A DNA stretch of 64,000 nt from Numida meleagris (lineage: Eukaryota; Chordata; Aves; Galliformes; Numididae). The notes beneath the pieces are model-generated. The model was not told the DNA's origin. It worked only from the letters and a program-made list of their open reading frames with translations, and ran no database searches. The position numbers were made by a program, and so were the translations under genes. This document shows positions 61,801 through 64,000 of this stretch, piece by piece. Within the stretch, counting starts at the first letter, position 1, and every line of letters begins with the position of its first letter. Location of the stretch: contig NC_034424.1 of the NCBI RefSeq assembly GCF_002078875.1, forward strand, positions 6,817,299 to 6,881,298. Direction: 5' to 3'.

Positions 61801-63316
61801 ATTAGGACATTTGCTTGGAAAATGGGAAGCGTCATTTGGTTGCGCTCAGGTTGCAGGAACTCGCAGCAGACGGAGGCAAACCATTACAAAAAGGGGGAAA
61901 CAAAAGCGTTGGGGTGAGGAGAATGGCAGCTCCATTTTCCCTATTGTTCTCTATCTCTGCCACTTTCCTCGGAGCCAAAATCACCTCCAGGCTCCGGCAG
62001 CACCCACGGCTCCGCCGTTCATTTTATTTTCAAAGGAAGGCACAACCATAATTTATCAAACCCAATTAAAACCCGGGAGCTCAAGCAACGCAACGTTACT
62101 TTTAATCCAATTAGTTTCAATGACAAAGTCAGCGCAGCTTCAGCACTTCCGAAGAAAGAAACTATCGAGTTATTCAGCAGCAATCAAAGCGATAAGCTAT
62201 CTGCAACTCGGCTCTTATCAGCGAGAGCGACCCGGCTGCGCGGAGCTGGAGCTCAGACCCCGGGCTAAGGGGACAGAATATGGAATTTTTCAGCCTATTT
62301 CCAATACGCAGCGATCAGAAGAAGATAGGCTGCTTGGCTCCGGCTGCACATCTGCTCTTGTCAGGATGGGTTTCCCGTCTCCTCCTCGTGCTGCAGTTTT
62401 GCACGCGGGCGTCGATGCTGCTCCGTCACATCAGCCAGCTCCGTGGCAATGACTGCTGCAGCACGACTAACGCAGGACCGAGCGATGAGGAGGAAGGGGA
62501 TGGCACTGAAAAGATGGCTCGGCGCTTACCTTCTCTATATCTTCGAGCGTTTTGTAGTATTTGGCCTCCGTCTCTTGGATTTCTAGCAAACAGCAATTCC
62601 TTTTGTCATCTTCTGTCATGCCCATTTTCTAGGGGAAGTTAAAACAACGCATGGTCAGAGCCTGAAGGGTGGCACAGCTCCAGTCCTGCCTTCAGCGATG
62701 GCAACGTCGGAACAAGTGCAAGTTAGGAAAGCCAGAGGAGCACCGTCATTGGTTTAGGTTAAAGGAAACAGTTTTTATCCAAAATCCATAGGAAGAGACC
62801 TCGGCTCTGCTATTCAATATGTTTCAACACAGACAGCATTGCCTTTTTACCATTTATAATAACTGTATCACCAAAGATTATCGGCTAAAGAATAAATCAG
62901 AGATAAATGCTCTTTTTCTCTCTCTCTCTGGTTTTTGTTTTGTTGTTTTTGTAGGTTTGGTTGTTTTTTTTTTTGCCTAAGATGAAACTCACAGCAGAGC
63001 CTAAATGGGTCATAAATAATAAGTCAGACTTATACAAATCCCCTGCCAGGGCTGCCAATTCTCATGGTTTTAGGTCAGATCTGATCATACATGTTTTTCC
63101 TTAAAGCCCCAACTCCTGGAGCCGCTTCTCTCACCCTTCGATTTGCCAAGAGGAGCTGAGAAACACGTTCTGGGAGGTGTTAGGGTTTGGGAGGTGATTA
63201 ATGATCATGCACAGGAATGACCATCCTCTGTACACCCCGCTGGAACTCACGGCTTGGACCTATCAGCTCAATGGAACCCAGTATTTTAATTAATGGCTTA
63301 CCTGCATATATCTAAT
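43120..63316 (-). CDS. VAV2: VAV2 guanine-nucleotide exchange factor, last 25 coding exons (5' end outside)
   Basis: Rho/Rac exchange factor that couples receptor phosphotyrosine signalling to the actin cytoskeleton. Exons in transcript order: 63316-63302, 62628-62530, 61342-61274, 60641-60541, 57820-57721, 56878-56783, 56357-56289, 54189-54103, 52267-52182, 51894-51762, 51273-51259, 50845-50736, 50477-50376, 50290-50202, 49651-49635, 49348-49327, 48419-48292, 48082-48008, 47659-47607, 46865-46749, 46663-46576, 46487-46364, 45653-45567, 43851-43697 and 43167-43120. They sum to 2085 nt (694 aa plus stop), all GT-AG. Domains in order are DH, PH, C1 zinc finger, SH3, SH2, SH3, ending [10 protein letters not shown]. 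Near-identity to human VAV2 as I recall it, including [20 protein letters not shown], separates it from VAV1 and VAV3. About 184 N-terminal residues (calponin-homology and acidic regions) lie past 64000. Confidence 0.96.
43512..43602 (+). repeat. CR1 LINE 3' end
   Basis: GGTTGGACTAGATGATCTTA then CTTACATTCTACGA identifies the terminus. It lies in the intron before the last VAV2 coding exon. Confidence 0.85.
45567..45653 (-). CDS. VAV2: VAV2 87-nt exon in the SH2-SH3 linker
   Basis: Encodes (A)[16 protein letters not shown] to SSPFWS. It is phase 1 on both sides, so the 29 codons can be skipped without a frameshift. It matches the segment I recall as absent from the shorter human VAV2 isoform. 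Confidence 0.9.
46364..47659 (-). CDS. VAV2: VAV2 SH2 domain exons
   Basis: Exons 47659-47607, 46865-46749, 46663-46576 and 46487-46364 encode the phosphotyrosine-binding SH2 domain: [28 protein letters not shown] with the phosphate-binding Arg, [19 protein letters not shown] and [19 protein letters not shown]. The acceptor of the second exon is at 46866; a closer AG inside GTTCGCAGG would delete Phe-Ala and break the frame. Confidence 0.93.
47125..47250 (+). repeat. CR1 LINE 3' end
   Basis: GGACAGGCTGAGGTCAGG, TTGGACCAGATGGCCTTTAA and GGTCCTGTGATTC mark a CR1 terminus in a VAV2 intron. Confidence 0.82.
48008..48419 (-). CDS. VAV2: VAV2 first SH3 domain exons
   Basis: Exon 48419-48292 encodes [20 protein letters not shown] to DPDSPWWE. 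Exon 48082-48008 encodes [19 protein letters not shown]. The ALYDY-like strand, the WW pair and the GYFPSS ending mark an SH3 fold. Confidence 0.93.
49327..49651 (-). CDS. VAV2: VAV2 pair of tiny linker exons (17 and 22 nt)
   Basis: The exon at 49651-49635 (17 nt) and the exon at 49348-49327 (22 nt) sit between the C1 finger and the first SH3. Joined, they read ...[23 protein letters not shown], in line with the human linker. Each has a clear AG acceptor and GTA donor. The total of 39 nt runs from phase 1 to phase 1. Confidence 0.85.
50202..50477 (-). CDS. VAV2: VAV2 C1 zinc-finger exons
   Basis: Exons 50477-50376 and 50290-50202 supply an intact zinc-binding pattern: [17 protein letters not shown], then [20 protein letters not shown]. 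The eight His/Cys ligands of an atypical C1 finger are all visible. In VAV proteins this finger supports the DH-PH exchange module rather than binding diacylglycerol strongly. Confidence 0.93.
50736..52267 (-). CDS. VAV2: VAV2 PH-domain exons
   Basis: Exons 52267-52182, 51894-51762, 51273-51259 (microexon) and 50845-50736 encode [40 protein letters not shown], the SHGKM insert and [20 protein letters not shown]. This is the pleckstrin-homology fold that packs on the DH domain and binds phosphoinositides. Confidence 0.92.
51259..51273 (-). CDS. VAV2: VAV2 15-nt microexon encoding SHGKM
   Basis: Acceptor TTCTAG, five codons (S-H-G-K-M), donor GTAAGC. It joins NNKDIKK to [10 protein letters not shown] inside the PH domain, as in the long human form I recall. 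It is phase 0 on both sides. TGC motifs lie at 51283-51281 and 51293-51291 upstream. Confidence 0.88.
53465..53660 (+). repeat. CR1 LINE 3' end
   Basis: GATGCACTGGCACAGGATGC, CATCCCCGGAGGTGTTCCAG and CTTCCAACCTTAATGAGTCT are recognisable CR1 segments in a VAV2 intron. Confidence 0.85.
53999..62628 (-). CDS. VAV2: VAV2 DH (RhoGEF) exon block
   Basis: The coding parts are 62628-62530, 61342-61274, 60641-60541, 57820-57721, 56878-56783, 56357-56289 and 54189-54103. They carry the catalytic Dbl-homology helices: [15 protein letters not shown] (first conserved region), [20 protein letters not shown] (the signature [10 protein letters not shown] helix) and the final helix [17 protein letters not shown]. 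Introns here are the longest in VAV2 (57821-60540 is 2.7 kb) and hold only the CR1 copy at about 58085. Confidence 0.9.
58085..58185 (+). repeat. CR1 LINE 3' end
   Basis: GGGGCTCTGAGCACCCGGTG then ATGGCCTTTAAGGGTCCCTT and CAACCCAAATGATTCAGTG form a truncated CR1 terminus in a VAV2 intron. Confidence 0.8.
63302..63316 (-). CDS. VAV2: VAV2 15-nt microexon encoding IRYMQ
   Basis: Acceptor CTTCAG, five codons (I-R-Y-M-Q), donor GTAAGC. It is phase 0 on both sides, so skipping keeps the frame. It joins directly to [11 protein letters not shown] of the next exon, at the start of the DH region. Two TGC motifs lie 6-12 bases upstream of the exon. Confidence 0.82.
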
Positions 63317-64000
63317 CTGAAGCATGCAGAAACACAAGAAACCAATTAGCATTACACACTTGCTATGGCAACAAAGCTTAAAAAAATCCAATATGTAGAC
63401 AGGAACGTGGGTGACCGTATTAAAAATAGACTTTCTTGCATGAGGACAGGGAGGAAAGGGAGCCAGAGCCACCGACTCAGCAGTGTCCAAGAAAACACAG
63501 AGTACTGCAGGGGCACAGTGACAAACTGTACTCAGTGCCCCTAATCCTGCACCGCCTGGCTGCTGGGCACCCACACGGTGGGACTATTGCCCTATTTTTG
63601 CCTCCTATGGCAGAAATTCCTACCAAAACCTCTCCAAGGAGCAGCCCTTGAGCCAAGTGGCTTCTGCACCGGTGGCAAAACGGCAAAACCACTGCTGGCC
63701 ACCGGGCTGCCCCGGCACTGCCTGCAGACAGCCCCGTGTGCCTTGGCAAGGCTCCTTGGGAACATCTGCGCCCAACTCCTGGCTCCAGGCATGCTGACGG
63801 TGTGCAGGGAGCTGTGGACAAGGCGTGAAGTGATGGACACCTCACCCAGCACTGCCATGGTCCTCGCATCGCTTGCAGCCACACCTGGGCACCAGTCTGC
63901 AGCCTCCCAGTGCCACCCAGCACCGCCACGCGCCTGGGTTGGAGGGGATCTGTCACTGAGCTTGTTTTGCTCCAGGCAGCTGTGCTCTGCCGCCGTCTGC
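63317..64000 (-). other. VAV2 intron running off the window
   Basis: No further VAV2 exon is seen up to the end of the window, so the exon preceding IRYMQ must lie beyond 64000. No repeat is recognised. Confidence 0.6.

Noticed and set aside
1..64000. CRISPR arrays, bacterial operons, phage or toxin systems
   Set aside because: The only regular repeats are microsatellites and CR1 fragments. The coding content is three spliced vertebrate genes.

Overview
This is vertebrate nuclear DNA and almost certainly avian. The introns are sprinkled with 3'-end fragments of CR1 LINEs, the typical bird repeat, and the introns are compact. A galliform is plausible, but I cannot fix the species from this window alone. 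The gene order DBH - SARDH - VAV2, with the same relative orientations, matches human 9q34 from memory, and I believe it lies on a microchromosome (17) in chicken. No prokaryotic gene, CRISPR array or rRNA/tRNA gene is visible, and most long open frames here are chance frames in GC-rich introns.

Layout: positions 1-4380 are upstream intergenic DNA. DBH (dopamine beta-hydroxylase, + strand) runs from about 4597 to 15405 in 12 exons and encodes 619 residues. It converges tail to tail with SARDH (mitochondrial sarcosine dehydrogenase, - strand, start codon at 37144, stop at 17902), which has 20 coding exons and 913 residues. The single 380-base run of N (34422-34801) lies wholly inside a SARDH intron, so the reading frame is unbroken. 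After about 2.7 kb of intergenic DNA comes VAV2 (Rho/Rac guanine-nucleotide exchange factor, - strand). Only its last 25 coding exons (694 residues: DH, PH, C1, SH3, SH2, SH3) are in the window; the CH and acidic regions lie beyond 64000. I traced every exon by joining reading phases across splice sites, and all three frames close exactly.

The three genes are neighbours by ancestry rather than parts of one pathway. DBH makes noradrenaline in secretory vesicles, SARDH oxidises sarcosine to glycine in mitochondria, and VAV2 couples phosphotyrosine signals to Rho GTPases.

I found no new biological system. The points most worth a second look concern gene architecture: a GC-AG intron in SARDH; two 15-nt microexons and an 87-nt exon in VAV2 that are all frame-neutral; a pair of 17- and 22-nt VAV2 exons that are frame-neutral only together; an A20/U20 pair in the VAV2 3' UTR; an LTR-like piece with a 76-bp tandem duplication in a SARDH intron; and homeodomain-type sites just upstream of DBH.
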